This document shows positions 11,833 through 24,172 of a stretch of DNA of 64,000 nt, in pieces (positions within the stretch are counted from its first letter, which is position 1; each line of letters begins with the position of its first letter). A program made the position numbers and the translations under genes. The notes beneath the pieces were generated by a model, which was not told the origin of the DNA, did no database searches, and was given only the letters and a program-made list of their open reading frames with translations. The DNA is from Orychophragmus violaceus (lineage: Eukaryota; Streptophyta; Magnoliopsida; Brassicales; Brassicaceae), in assembly GCA_030180135.1 (NCBI GenBank), contig CM058232.1, positions 60,347,330-60,411,329 on the forward strand. The letters are read 5' to 3'.

Positions 11833-12493
11833 TGTTGGGAATGTCCTGAAATCTACTGTACTATCTCTAGAAAGTATGATAAATGTCGAGATCAGACATA
11901 AGTCATAAATACTGGGTGATCATGATGGCTTGCTAGAGTCCGCTCATGATCTATAAGTTTAGGACTTATTGCCAGTATTGTATGATCCCAAAGGGTCACA
12001 CACCATAGCTAACGGGAAAGTTAAATGGAATAAATACGGTAAGATGCAATGACATTTACTGTATTAGATCAGAGATTTGGGCCAGACAAAATACAGGCTT
12101 TGTCTGTATTTGTGTCTTGGGCCCAAAAGCTAAAATGAGCCATTAGTTAATTCTTGGGCCCATATTAGTGAGATGAAAATCGATTAGGGTTACTAATCAT
12201 TCCCATTCGATTTTGGGTGAGCAGCCGTGAGCTTGTCTCTCTCTCTAACTCTCTCTCTGATCCATCTCTTTGGTCTAGCAGCCATCCCGGCTTGTAAGAG
12301 TGTGGATACCAAAGGAAGATCAGGTTGTTCATCTGTTCTAAGCTGATCTTGTCATTACCATCAATAATCCGCTGCAAAAGGTAATGTCACAGGTTTGGTT
12401 TTATGATTCGTTTTGCAAGAACCTAGATCTGTTAAGATTATGTGTTAGGTTGAAATATGGGAATTAAACCTTGAAAAACACTATAATCCATCA
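11833..12493 (+). repeat. 5' LTR of K
   Basis: 661 bp starting TGTTGGGAATG and ending ATAATCCATCA. It is collinear with 19004-19664 with no length difference. A short CT microsatellite lies near 12235-12260. Confidence 0.97.
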
Positions 12494-12494
12494 G

Positions 12495-12506
12495 TGGTAT
12501 CAGAGC
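12495..12506 (+). other. Primer binding site of K (tRNA-iMet type)
   Basis: TGGTATCAGAGC begins two bases after the 5' LTR end, the standard copia PBS complementary to the 3' end of initiator tRNA-Met. Confidence 0.95.
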
Positions 12507-14209
12507 CTAGGCTTTAGGTTTCTTGTAAAATTGGATCATATGAATGTTTAAAGGTTTTTGAATCAATTGAATGAATTAAAATTGATTAAAATCATTAAAC
12601 CCTAATAGCCTTTTGGTTTTGGTCTCGGTAATGATCTCTTATGTGATCATGAGTTGCCGCCGATTAAAAAAAAAAGGTTAATAATTGATCATGTGTGATC
12701 TATGCCCTAATCGCATAATGATCTTGTTATGATCACATGCATGTGATCGTCGATCACTTGATTGGGCCGCTGATCGTGTGACGATGGGATAATGATCCTC
12801 GGCGTATTAATCGATCATGGATCGATAATGTTATCAGCCGTGTGATCAGCCCTAGATCGATCGATTGATGATCGCACATTCGGGACAGGGCATGCGATCG
12901 ATGGCCATATGATCGATCGATGATCGATCGTGATGGCGAGTGGATCGATCGCTTGGCCAAGCGTCATCCGCAAGGCAGCCGCTTAGGTCTCGAATGGATC
13001 ATGGGCCAGTGATCTTGCGTGATGGGCCGAGTTGGATCGTGGGTCCATGATCCGATCATGGATCCGATCGTTTGGCCCGTTAAATTTTACGTCCCGCGAA
13101 TAGTCAATCGGTTAAACCGAGCTTCGCGGTTCGTTGCCCAAAACCACACCGATTAAACCGGTCCATTTAATTGGCGGTTAATCGTGTGTTTAAAGCCTTA
13201 AACCGCAAGTTAAATCAAATTGGCTAAAACACTAGGTGTTTCTTCCCGGTTTTGGATTTAACTGAACCGATCCAATTTAATTGGTGGTTCAAGCGGTTAA
13301 CCCGAATCGCGGTTTGCTGGAAATTATTTAATACATGGTATTATTTATTTTCTGGTTAAACCGGATTGAAATTCAAAAATTGGATTTTAACCTAAACCGA
13401 AGGCTGGTCTAAGTTTGATTTGGTTGGACCAAATAATTTAGAGCTGGTCTGGTTTAGTAAATAACCGATGGTTTTGATAGTTAATTTGGTCTTGGACCAG
13501 AATTAATAAACTGAATCGGTTATGTCAAATTATTGGGCCAACTGGAATTCTATGGTCTTGGGCCAAGAATTGGGCCTATAATTTGTGACCCAACCCAAAA
13601 TATTTATAAAATATTAAATTAGAAATTTCTATTTTTAGTATGTTACTAAATTTAGAAAGTTTCAAAAATAAGTAAGTTTCCCAAAATAGTAATCTTCTAT
13701 TTTTGGAAATAAAACTTAAAATCCTCAAAAACAATATCAAGCTTGGATGTCTTTCCAATCTTGTCAGCTATTTAACGCTTATTCGATTACAGATATGGCT
13801 TACAGTGTGAGGTATCTGTTTTCGCGTAAGTAAAGTAGTATATAGTCACTAATTTCATTGGGAGTCCCAGACTTTAGTGATTATTTGGCTGTAAGAGATT
13901 GGTTTCCTTGACTGGGCCATCGGGAGTCCCGGGCCTTGAGACATCTGGTGATATTGGGCCTTGGGCCCAATTCACAACCGAGAGTTATTGGTTATAACTA
14001 GATGTGTGTATGCTTACCAAGTAAAGCTAATTCTGGGTGACGGCCAGTGGCCCACTTTGGATTTAGCTAAACATGGGTCTCGGAATCATTGTATTCTTAT
14101 GAGGTTAAACAAAGAAATTTTGAATACAATGCGAGTTTTCTTATAAGTTGTTAAGATTGCTCTTTTATGAACTTAATAACTAAATCTCTATTGTCTCATA
14201 TTTTCAGCT
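12507..14209 (+). other. Long untranslated leader of K
   Basis: About 1.7 kb without a supported ORF, long for a copia leader. Its first third is packed with GATC tetramers (see 12601-13080). The middle is rich in AACCG/CGGTT words (13080-13550). The polyprotein ATG follows at 14210. Confidence 0.7.
12601..13080. repeat. GATC-dense segment in the K leader
   Basis: I count 30 GATC tetramers in 480 bases, against about two expected by chance. They include several overlapping GATCGATC palindromes between 12853 and 12951. There is no fixed period. Confidence 0.75.
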
Positions 14210-17200
14210 ATGTCAAGCACAACAACACAAAACACTCTCTCGATCCGGTCTGCCCTTGAGAAGGACAAACTGAACGGATCAAACTTCCTGAACTGGTCCA
14301 GGAACCTGAGACTTGTGCTCAGGCAGGAGAAGAAGGCTTATGTCCTTGAAAGAGCTCTCTCTCCTAGACCTGCGAATAATGCCGCACAATCTGTGAAGAA
14401 TGCTTGGGATACGCATTATTCAGATGCTAATGACGTGATTTGCCTAATGTTGGCGACAATGGCTCCCGAACTGCAGATGCAGTGGGAAGGCCTGACTTGT
14501 CCCATGGAGCTGATGGCAAATCTGAAAGCGTTGTTTCAGGAGCAGGCTCGTACAGAGAGATTCCAAACTGTTAAGAATCTCTTGGACTGTAAAATGGCTA
14601 AGGATGCAGCAGTGAGTCCACATGTTCTGAAAATGATGGGTTATCTCGATCATTTGACTAGGCTCGACTGTCCTATAAGCCAAGAGCTTGCTTGTGATAT
14701 CGTTCTGCAGTCTCTTACTCCTGCATATGACCAGTTCATTTTGAACTATAATATGCATGGGTTGATAAAGACTTTGCCTGAGCTACATGGTATGCTCAAG
14801 ACTGCAGAACCTAATCTGAAGAAAGCCAAGGAGTCGTCTGTACTCATGGTGCAGAAGGGCAAGGGTTTCAAGAAATCCGCTGCAGACAAGGGAAAGGGCA
14901 AGGCAGTCAGCAATGAAAACGCCAAGCCCAAGCCCGTGTCCAAAGCTGGGCCTTCTGACATCTGTCACTTTTGTAAAGAGGCAGGGCATTACCGCAGGGA
15001 CTGTAAGAAATACCAGGAAAGTCTGAAGAAGAAGAAGTCCTTGGAGACTAAATCTTCAGGTATTTTTGTTATTGAAGTAAATACTACTACTTCTGATAAT
15101 ACCACTTGGGTATTAGATACTGGATGTGGGGCTCATATTTGTACTAATATGCAGGCGCTCAGCAACAGTAGAAGGTTGAAGCAAGGGCAAGTAGAGTTGC
15201 GGGTTGGCAATGGAGCGAAGGTTCCAGCACTGGCCGTTGGCACTTACTTGTTTTCTTTACCTTCTGGATTGATTTTAGAACTTGAGAATTGTTATTTTGT
15301 ACCTGCTATAAGCAGAAATATCATTTCAGTTTCATTGTTGGATTTGCAAGGATTTGATTTTTCTATTAAGAATAAATTGTGTTCCTTTAATCTCAATGAT
15401 ATGTTCTATGGCTGTGCCCCTCTTATAAATGGGCTGTACATGCTGGATCAATCTGCTCCAGTATATAACATAAATACAAAACGGTTCAAATCTAACGAAG
15501 AAAATGAAACGTTTCTCTGGCATTGTCGTTTGGGGCACATTAGTGAGAAACGCGTCAAGAGGCTCCATTCAAATGGACTCTTGGGCTCATTTGACTTTGA
15601 GTCTTGTGAGCAATGTGAATCTTGCCTAATGGGCAAAATGACACGGGCCCCTTTCAATAAACCCACAGAAAGGGCCAGTGAACTATTGGGCCTGATACAT
15701 ACTGACGTGTGTAGCCCAATGTCCACAAGTGCTAGAGGAAACTTTCAGTACTTCATTACATTCACTGATGATTTCAGTAGATATGGATATGTCTACTTGA
15801 TGAAACATAAGTCGGAAACCTTTGAAAAGTTCAAAGAATTCCAGAATGAAGTACAGAACCAGCTTGGTAAAAGTATTAAGGCTCTTCGGTCGGACCGAGG
15901 AGGAGAATACTTGAGCCAGGAATTTCGTGATCATCTGAGTGAGTGTGGGATTATCTCCCAACTCACACCTCCTGGAACACCTCAGTGGAATGGTGTGTCT
16001 GAGAGAAGGAATCGGACATTGTTAGATATGGTCCGATCCATGATGAGTCACACAGACCTTCCTATATCCCTTTGGGGATATGCTTTGCTCACCGCAACGT
16101 TCACACTGAACAGAGTGCCATCAAAGGCAGTAGCAAAGACACCATATGAGATATGGACTGGAAAAGCTCCAGCAATGTCTTTTCTCAGAATTTGGGGTTG
16201 TGAAGCCTATGTCAAAAGATTAATCTCAGACAAGCTTACACCAAAATCTGACAAATGCTACTTCATTGGTTATCCTAGGGATACCAAGGCTTATTACTTC
16301 TATCTGCGATCCGAGAACAAGGTATTTGTTGCTCGGGATTGCACTTTTCTTGAAAGGGAGTTTCTCTCTAGAAAAGATAGTGGGAGTAAGGTACAACTTG
16401 ATGAAATTCAAGAAGGATAGGAACCTGTTCAACCTAATGAGGAAGAACAGCAGGATGAATTACATGAAGCTGTAATAGAACCTGAACCTGCAGTACCTGA
16501 AGTTCGAAGATCCGGAAGGATTCGTCACGAACCCGATAGATATCAGGGATTCCTCGTGACTAATTTCCATGATCTTTTGATCATTGACGGTGATGAACCC
16601 TCGAACTTTGCAGAAGCCATGATGGGCCCTGACTCCTTAAAGTGGCGTGAAGCCACTGAATCCGAGATGGACTCCATGTCTGTTAACCGAGTGTTTTCAC
16701 TGGTTGATTTACCCGCTGGTGCAAAAGCCATCGAGTGTAAATGGATCTTCAAGAAGAAGATTGACATGGATGGAAATGTCCAGATTTACAAGGCCAGGTT
16801 GGTGGCAAAAGGTTTCAAGCAAATTCATGGTATAGACTATGATGAAACCTATTCACCAGTGGCAATGATGAAATCAATTCGGATTCTCCTAGCGACTGCA
16901 GCTCATTATGACTATGAGATTTGGCAGATGGATGTAAAAACCGCCTTCCTGAATGGAATCTTGGAAGAGGATGTGTACATGACACAGCCTGACGGTTACA
17001 TTGATCCTAAGAATGCTGGGAAAGTATGCAAACTTCATAAATCCATTTATGGATTGAAGCAAGCATCGAGGAGTTGGAATCTTCGTTTTGATGAAGCAAT
17101 AAAGAACTTTGACTTCATTAGAAACAAATAGGAACAATGTGTGTATAAGAAAACTAGTGGGAGTAAAGTGGCGTTTCTTATCCTATATGTCGATGACATA

Positions 17201-18169
17201 TTGCTTCTTGGAAATGATATTCCAATGCTGAAGTCTGTTAAAGACTGGCTGGGAAGTTGTTTTTCCATGAAGGACATGGGTGAAGCCGCGTATATTCTTG
17301 GAATCCGAATCTTTAGAGATAGATCTAAAAGGCTGATTGGACTTTGTCAAGATTCCTACATAGACAAAGTTCTGCATCGATTCGGAATGGAAAATTCCAA
17401 GAAGGGATTCACGCCAATGATACATGGTGCTACACTAAGCAAGACTCAGTGTCCTAAAACACCTGATGAGCTTAAGCGCATGAGTAGGATTCCTTATGCT
17501 TCGGCTATAGGATCTATCATGTATGCCATGATTTGTACTCGTCCTGATGTTGCTTATGCACTAAGCATGACGAGTAGGTACCAGTCTAATCCAGGTGAGA
17601 GTCACTGGATTGCCGTAAAGAATATCCTGAAGTATTTGAGAAATACTAAGGATAAGTTCTTGGTTTACGGAGGAAGTGAAGTGCTTGAAATGAGTGGATT
17701 CACGGATGCAAGTTTTCAGACAGATAAGGATGATTTCCGGTCACAGTCTGGCTACATCTTCTGTCTGAATGGCGGTGCAGTAAGTTGGAAGAGTTCCAAG
17801 CAGAGCACCGTGGCAGATTCCACAACTGAAGCTGAATACATCGCTGCTTCAGAAGCTGCGAAAGAAGGAGTTTGGATTAGGAACTTCATGATTGAACTCG
17901 GTGTATTCCCAAATGCTGCTGAGCCACTAGCACTGTATTGTGATAACAATGGTGCAATTGCTCAAGCTAAGGAACCGAGACATCATCAGAAATCCAAACA
18001 TATTATGAGAAGGTATCATCTCATTCGTGAGATAGTGAATAGAGGCGAAGTGATGGTCAGCAGAGTTCCCACTGATGAGAACGTGGCTGACCCGTTGACA
18101 AAGCCACTCCCGAGACCTAAGCACGAGTTGCATACTGCTGCTGTAGGAATTAGAGATATTCAAATGTAA
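14210..18169 (+). pseudogene. K gag-pol polyprotein, two in-frame stops
   Basis: A single frame of 1320 codons. Gag has the UBN2-type start (LNGSNFLNW) and a zinc knuckle CHFCKEAGHYRRDC (near 14962). Protease has WVLDTGCGAHI (15108). The pre-integrase HCRLGH...CESC is at 15520-15630. Integrase has HTDVC, LRSDRGGEY and SERRN, its D,D,E. RT has AFLNGILEEDVYM and LYVDDILLLG (17187). RNase H has FTDAS, TTEAEY and YCDNNG. TAG codons at 16418-16420 (integrase-RT linker) and 17129-17131 (inside RT) break an otherwise open frame. Their contexts (TAG GAA) are not the leaky type, so I read them as mutations. The start is the first ATG after the leader, followed by a normal copia gag. Confidence 0.95.
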
Positions 18170-19003
18170 TCTCTTTTTGAGTGGGAGTTGTGAGGGCTTT
18201 TGTTTTAGTTATTTTGATTGGTTCATGTAAACATTTTAAATGTTAATGAAATTTTTATTTCTGGATTATTTTTAACTGTGATATAAAATAATCGTTCCAA
18301 AATGATTCATGTCATTATATATGGGCCATCGAAGTACATGAGTAGACTTGATCCTGAAACCCCATATTTAACGAAATGACATAAATCATAGTGTCCATAG
18401 TCGAAGGTTGTTGAATTGGAACACCAACAACCACTTGAGACTAGATTGTGTTGAGACTTATGACCAAGTTTCGAGGGGTCATAGATGCGCGGCATCAAAG
18501 TCGATACATAGGTATATGTAGGGGAGCATATGACCGGACATGGCCCGCTGATGAGAACTCTACAAGATATTAATATCTGTGTCATAAGAGGTTCTCATAT
18601 ACGACTATAGAGTATAGTCCTTAGACCTGAGTTCGCATGCATGTGGCTGCACATGGAGTAATGCGCTTTGATCATTGTCTAACGCTGTTTCGTAATTGGG
18701 AGCTATACGGACCTTGGTTGGGTGCATTATGAATTGTGTAGTTCATAGTGATGGAACAAGATGGGATTTGTCCCTGCCGTTTAACGGAGGTAATATCTCT
18801 AGGCCAATCGGAGACTTGATAGCTGGTAAGAGAATGGCCATTCCCAAACGGACTTGCCCAAGTCGTTTGCATTGTCAGTATCAAATCTGGTCCGATGAAC
18901 ATGGTCTGGCTATATAAGGATGACACGCATCTTGCCTTATGCCAGATCGAGATATTGAGACAAAAGGACTAGGGAATGTAGGATTCCAGTACAAGTGGGA
19001 GAT
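18170..19003 (+). other. K 3' untranslated region and polypurine tract
   Basis: About 830 bases without a supported gene between the polyprotein stop and the 3' LTR. The last bases (18991-19003, ACAAGTGGGAGAT) form the PPT. Confidence 0.8.
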
Positions 19004-19664
19004 TGTTGGGAATGTCCTGAAATCTACTGTACTATCTCTATAAAGTATGATAAATGTCGAGATCAGACATAAGTCATAAATACTGGGTGATCATGATGGC
19101 TTGCTAGAGTCCGCTCATGATCTATAAGTTTAGGACTTATTGCCAGTATTGTATGATCCCAAAGGGTCACACACCATAGCTAACGGGAAAGTTAAATGGA
19201 ATAAATACGGTAAGATGCAATGGCATTTACTGTATTAGATCAGAGATTTGGGCTAGACAAAATACAGGCTTTGTCTGTATTTGTGTCTTGGGCCCAAAAG
19301 CTAAAATGAGCCATTAGTTAATTCTTGGGCCCATATTAGTGAGATGAAAATCGATTAGGGTTACTAATCATTCCCATTCGATTTTGGGTGAGCAGCTGTG
19401 AGCTTGTCTCTCTCTCTAACTCTCTCTCTGATCCATCTCTTTGGTCTAGCAGCCATCCCGGCTTGTAAGAGTGTGGATACCACAGGAAGAGCAGGTTGTT
19501 CATCTGTTCTAAGCTGATCTTGTCATTACCATCAATAATCCGCTGCAAAAGGTAATGTCACAGGTTTGGTTTTATGATTCGTTTTGCAAGAACCTAGATC
19601 TGTTAAGATTATGTGTTAGGTTGAAATATGGGAATTAAACCTTGAAAAACACTATAATCCATCA
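19004..19664 (+). repeat. 3' LTR of K
   Basis: 661 bp, collinear with 11833-12493. By eye six substitutions and no indels. It is followed by the TSD aggac. Confidence 0.97.
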
Positions 19665-22092
19665 AGGACATCTACCGAACTTCCCGTGTCAATCATTATC
19701 CTTGAGAGTTCGATATCTCCCACTACTAGACAAACGAGGAGGGCGTCGTCGTGTGGTTTGTCGAGATTACTTGTCTCGCTTTCGTAGAAAATGATTTCGT
19801 GGTCTGGACCCAACATTGGGGTTTTCCCCCCTCTGTCGGTCTCGACTCTTCTTTGAAGAGCTTTGATCGAATTGACCGAGTCGCGGCAAATCTTGGAGCC
19901 ACCGAAGATGAATTCGATTCGTTTAGGGGGTATAGCCCGTACACCCCCCCCCCCCGCTCCCCGCAGAGACGAGGGAGATTGATTCTCGAGCGTAAACTTT
20001 TAGCAGGATCCGGAGGCGGGGATAGTGCCGAACCTCCCGGAGTGCCGCTCAGGTTGAGTTCGCCGAGGATGAACTCGACTCGCTTTCGCGACCCTTGAGG
20101 GAGTGTTTCGGGGGACTCCGGCTCTTTTGACCGTTCCCGTTTGTTCTGAGAAGGCTTTTTGGAGTTCGACTCCTTGGTCTGTTTGTTTTCCTTTTTGTCG
20201 GGCAGAGTTTCCTCCTTGACTTCGGAGTCTTGTTTTCTTTCGGACTCTCGCTTTTGAGCCTCGGCTTTAGCTCGAGTATAGCAATCTTCGGTCGAGTGTC
20301 CTCTTTTATTGTGGAAATCACAGAATTTTTCCTTGTCGAACTCGAATTTTTTCGAGCTCTTTGGGCTCTCGACCGCGTTGACGTTCCCTGATTTACGGGA
20401 ATCCTTTTTCGAGTTCGAATTCTGCGAGCCCGACGGGTTCTTTTCTTTTCGGTGTTTTTCTCTGAGGGCTGTGGTTTCGTCCTCGAGGCGAGGAAAGGCC
20501 GATGCGCGATGGAGGGCGTCATCGAGCATTTGAGGTTCGCGGACTGTTATTTCCTCGCGGAATCTGGTTGAGAACCATAGTCCTCTTCTTAATGCTTCTA
20601 TAGTTACCTCGTCTCGTGGGTTTGCGATTTTGGATTTTATTTCCTTAAATCGGTCGATGTACGAGCGAAGTGTTTCGTCAGGTTTTTGAGAGACGCCAAA
20701 TAGGGCTGACTCAGTAGTCTTTTCCTCGATGAAAACGGAGTATTGTTTGAGGAAAGCCGTCATGAACTGGGTGAAGTTGTCAATGGACCTTTCTTCCAGT
20801 CCAGCAAACCATTCTAGGGCGGAGCCCGATAGGTTTTCCGCGAAGAGCCTGCAGAAGGCCGGCTCTCTCTCCTCATCGGTAAGGTACACCCTTGCCATCG
20901 CTAGTCGGAATGCCCTGATGTGGGCTTTCGGGTCTGATTTCCCAGAGAATTCTGGAAACTTAGTTTTCTTGATTTCTCGGATCCTTGCAAACGCGATCCG
21001 ATCCGTGAACGGTGTTTGTTGTGTTTCTTCAATCACTCGATCGATATCAGGAGCCGCGCTTGTTGCCATGTGAACTTTCGAGCTCAGACTGTTGAACTGG
21101 GCCTTAGCCTGCTCGATGTATCGTCTAAGCATATCGTGTTCATCGCCCTCTGCGGGTGCGAACTGGGCTTGTGCCTGACCTGAAATTTGTTCTGGAAAAA
21201 TGGGGTCGAGGAGATCGATCGGTGGGACCGACCTTGTCTGGTCGATCTGGGGCGTTCGGAACTGAACCGTGTTTGATCCGTTAAGGAGTCCCGAGCTCGA
21301 GTCGAAGGCAGAGCCTCCTAGTTGCCTCGGTCGGATATTAGAGTTATTCGGGAAAGGTGGTGGCCCGGGTAATGGTCGGTTTCTTGATCCGGTTGGATCT
21401 GTGACCATTGAACTCGAACTGAATGGGGTCGGTATCGCGATAGGGTTCGTTGTAGGGCGGAAGCCGCTATTTGACGCATTACCGAAATTTCCCGATGTTC
21501 CCGGAGGAGTTACTACCTGGGAGAAGTCCAAGCGGGTACACGGTGGAGGACTTATGGGAGTTCGCGTTGGTATGCTCCCTTGGCTTTGACTGGCGAGCTC
21601 TTCAAGACAGGCGTTAAGGCGCCGCTCTTATTCGTCGAGCTGCGCGGCCAGAGAACGGTTCGCGATCTCTTGGTCCCTTGCGCTTGCCTCATTATTTCTC
21701 GTCCGATCTACCAACAGGCTTAGCATCGAACGGATCTCGGCAAGATCGCTTGGCCCTTGTCTCTGTGGAGCAGAAGGTATTGGCGAATTAGGTCTGGTTA
21801 TTCCAGATCCACCTCCTGGGGTGGGTATTGAATCATTTCTCATCCACACCCAGTTTCTGCTCGGATCATTAGTTCCTGACAAAACATTTGTTGGAGTCTG
21901 GCTCGTCGCGATTGTTTGAGCGACGGAGCCGGCTGGTGCCAAGGTCGTGGAGACTGAGGCAGAGCTTGTCAACACGCCGTCGGTCTGACCCATGTTTCTT
22001 ACCCCGGTGGTGTTCTGAGGAACGTTGTCGACCGTTTGAGGGAGGTCAACTGGTGGTGTGGCGCTGGGAGAGCCAGTTTGGTCGGGATTCAT
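19665..22092 (-). pseudogene. A' gag and N-terminal protease
   Basis: The ATG is at 22092. The leader-like N-part (MNPDQTGSPSATPP) runs to a TAA near 21625 where A has a Gln codon. The gag core follows (Retrotrans_gag): FPEFSGKSDPKAHIRAFR, LSGSALEWFAGL, KPDETLRSYIDRFKEI. A knuckle-like CDFHNKRGHSTEDC lies near 20310. After a 12-base C run (19944-19955, G on the coding strand) the frame is lost and the protease continues in another frame to IDTGSSVDVL, where K is inserted. Confidence 0.85.
19944..19955 (-). other. Homopolymer G12 (coding strand) at the gag/protease junction of A'
   Basis: Twelve C on the plus strand. Upstream gag frame and downstream protease frame do not agree across it. Element A has G15 at the same place (28138-28152), also out of frame but by a different amount. 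Confidence 0.75.
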
Positions 22093-22143
22093 CTCGATCT
22101 ATCGGATCTAGGATCTGATTCTTAAGATAGGAAAAACTATAGA

Positions 22144-22166
22144 TAGTCCCCACAGTCGGCGCCAAA
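22144..22166 (-). other. Primer binding site region of A'
   Basis: The minus strand reads TTTGGCGCCGACTGTGGGG immediately after the 5' LTR. Element A has the same sequence at 30351-30369. TGGCGCC is the usual start of a gypsy PBS; I do not assign the tRNA. Confidence 0.7.
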
Positions 22167-22702
22167 TGTGAGATCCGGGATTCACACTAAGAATTTGTAT
22201 TCGTGGATTTGGACTTTAGGATATAGAAATGGTATAGTTTCCTATGAATCAAAGAGTTTATTGAGATTGATCGTCGAGATAGAACAAACACAATCGAGAA
22301 GAGAGTACAAAGTATAAAATCGAGCTATCTAATCGAAGTGTTCTTAGCCTAGGTTGGAATGTCTTTAATGAGTCGCCACTTCTTCTTTAAATAGTCTCGA
22401 CCTTGACCCCTTCGTTCCGATATTTCGGCCTCGTCGTCGTAACGATCTCCGAGATTCTCGCGGATCAGTTGAACTTGACAAGACCGAGTTGTTCTATCTC
22501 CACGTCATCTTCTGCCGAGCTCGAGCTCAATCGTCTCCGGCTTTGGCATCGTCCGGGCCTTGCCAGGGTGTTTATTCGCTTGGGCCCAACAAAGGAGTCG
22601 GCTCTCCTCTTTGTCTTTGATTCTGGGGCGGGCTTGTAATTACGGGCTTTCGCATTGTCTGTTAATGGGCCGGATTTCCTAAAGGGAAATCCAGTACCAA
22701 CA
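22167..22702 (-). repeat. 5' LTR of A'
   Basis: 536 bp, same ends as 3692-4227 (TGTGAGATCC...ACCAACA). It is followed by acggc, the right half of the near-perfect TSD. Confidence 0.95.
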
Positions 22703-24172
22703 ACGGCCGGGTATGCATTCCTATTTCTACGGTTTCCCATTTATTGTTCTATATGCAACTACGGTATTTGAGCCGACTCAGAGTGATATGACGGAACGAA
22801 CGGCACGGATGCGGATACGGCTTCCCGAGACCCCTAACTAAACGTGAACCTCCCGAACACACGAACTCCGAAGCGTCACGAACACCCATACACGAACCGC
22901 AACACCAAAACCATCCGGAGTCAATGCATTGACCGGCGTTGACCGTTGACCGAATGATTCTGATCGAGCCTCCGTACCATCTTCTCTTTCCTCATTTCCT
23001 CTCTCCTCCGATTCTTTCTCTCTTTCCTCCGGTTCTCCTCCATGTCTCTCACTCTTCTTCTCCAATCTTCATCTTCTCTCTCTCCTTCACGCCTCTTTCT
23101 CTCTCTCTTCTTCATCTTCACGCCTCTCTCTCTTCTTTCTCTTTCTTATTTCTCTCTACTTTCTCTCTCCTCTTTCTCTCTCTCTTCCTCTTCTCCGGTC
23201 TTCTTCTTCTTCTTCTCCTCTTCTTCTTCTCCTCTTCTCAGCTCCTTCTTTCTTCTCCTCTTCTCTTCTTCTCTTCCTCTCCTCTTCTCTTCTCTTCTTC
23301 TTCTTCTTCTTCTCTTCCTCTCCTATTCTCCTCTTCTCTTCTTCAAGTTTGGTGTGTGTAACAAATGAAAGGTTCAGCTGCTATTTATAGCAAAACATAG
23401 TGAAGAGTGTGACAAGTGTCTTCTCCATGCATCTTCTCTCCTTCCTCCACGTGAACCAAAGAGATTACATGGATCCATTCTTCTTCTCCTATTGCCACGA
23501 CACACATCTCCTTCTCCCCTTATTACACGCCACAAATCAACAAAAGAAGAAGATTCAATGTCTCATGTGATTCATTGTATTGGACACATGTCATCTCCCT
23601 CCATTTCCACATGTTTTATTTTTTGTATACAAGGGGTGCATTTAACTTGCTTATACTCTCCCCTCCTCTACGTGTCCTTCTTCCAAGAGGGTGTTTTTGC
23701 ATGCAGTATGACCAATTAGATTTCTCCGACATTCCGTAAATGCTCATATTCCCGATTCCTTCCGATGCTTCGGTTTAGCCGGTTTTGCCTTTAATATTTT
23801 AAAAACTCCTTAGATGCTTTATAAATCCACCCAGCCTCATTTTCAGATTCTAGATGCTCTTAGTTTAATTTAGAAATTTGAATCACCTCAAACGGACACC
23901 CGTAGCTCCCGTTATGAATTTTACAAGTTTAATCGGTTCTATCGGTTTCCATTCCCGATAGTCCGAAAAACTCATTTCCGCTCCATTTCTTCCAATTCTG
24001 GTCTTCTAAATGTCCTTTATGGTTTAGAAAGAGAACATTTGTCCCGTCTCGTTTTCCGTCTCCAACTTTGGCAAAATTACGATTTTGCCCCTGGGTTTGG
24101 CAAAATTATAATTTTGCCCCTGTTGACTTTTCTTCTGTCCGTTGACCATATTTTTGGAAACGGGGTATCACA
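22703..24172 (-). repeat. Element B, right arm (LTR 5' part with TATA motif); no gene
   Basis: Non-coding. The minus strand starts TGTGATACCCC at 24172, as C does at 32213. A TATAAATA box lies on the minus strand at about 23382-23389. Downstream of it is a long GA-rich stretch (CT-rich on the plus strand). Bases 22706-22800 match C near 33745-33820 in reverse complement, which confirms shared ancestry. Confidence 0.7.
22978..23349. repeat. Pyrimidine-rich low-complexity tract in B
   Basis: About 370 bases of almost pure C/T on the plus strand (TCTTCT and CTCTCT words). It follows the minus-strand TATA box and produces spurious Leu/Ser-rich ORFs. Confidence 0.85.

Larger units (their letters stand above)
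11833..19664 (+). mobile_element. Element K: full-length Ty1/copia retrotransposon
   Basis: 7832 bp with 661-bp LTRs (TGTTGGG...ATCCATCA) and perfect TSD aggac (11828-11832, 19665-19669). The PBS is TGGTATCAGAGC (tRNA-iMet type). The order protease, integrase, RT, RNase H places it in Ty1/copia. By eye the LTRs differ at six of 661 positions, so this is the youngest level of the nest. It sits eight codons after the catalytic Asp of the A' protease. The polyprotein has two in-frame TAG codons. Confidence 0.97.
3692..22702 (-). mobile_element. Element A': second Tat-lineage Ty3/gypsy copy, nested in B and split by K
   Basis: It has paired 536-bp LTRs, a PPT and a PBS, and 5-bp flanks acgac/acggc (one mismatch) as TSD. 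The minus strand carries gag (22092 down), protease (cut by K), RT, RNase H, second RNase H and integrase (ending at 8382). An antisense spliced-looking gene lies at 4685-7095. By eye the two LTRs differ at about six sites, so it is recent. It is defective: integrase has an in-frame 375-bp deletion and RT has a frameshift and a stop. Confidence 0.9.
1771..24172 (-). mobile_element. Element B: about 3.4-kb solo-LTR-like unit inserted in A, itself split by A'
   Basis: The ends are TGTAATGCCCC and GGGGTATCACA, flanked by perfect 5-bp TSDs ccgtc (1766-1770 and 24173-24177). Removing A' leaves 1771-3691 plus 22703-24172, about 3.4 kb with no credible coding sequence. Element C at 32213-35747 is a relative in the opposite orientation and of similar length. 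TG...CA ends, 5-bp TSD, no internal genes and a TATA motif favour a solo LTR. Its length and the TGTRAYRCCCC end recall Del/Tekay chromoviruses, but that lineage is a guess. Confidence 0.75.

Noticed and set aside
16418..17131. K in-frame TAG codons as programmed readthrough
   Set aside because: One lies inside RT, and both are followed by GAA, not a leaky context; plain nonsense mutations are simpler.
22939..23368. Leu/Ser/Phe-rich ORFs that look like membrane proteins
   Set aside because: They come from a pyrimidine-rich low-complexity tract in element B, open in several frames at once.
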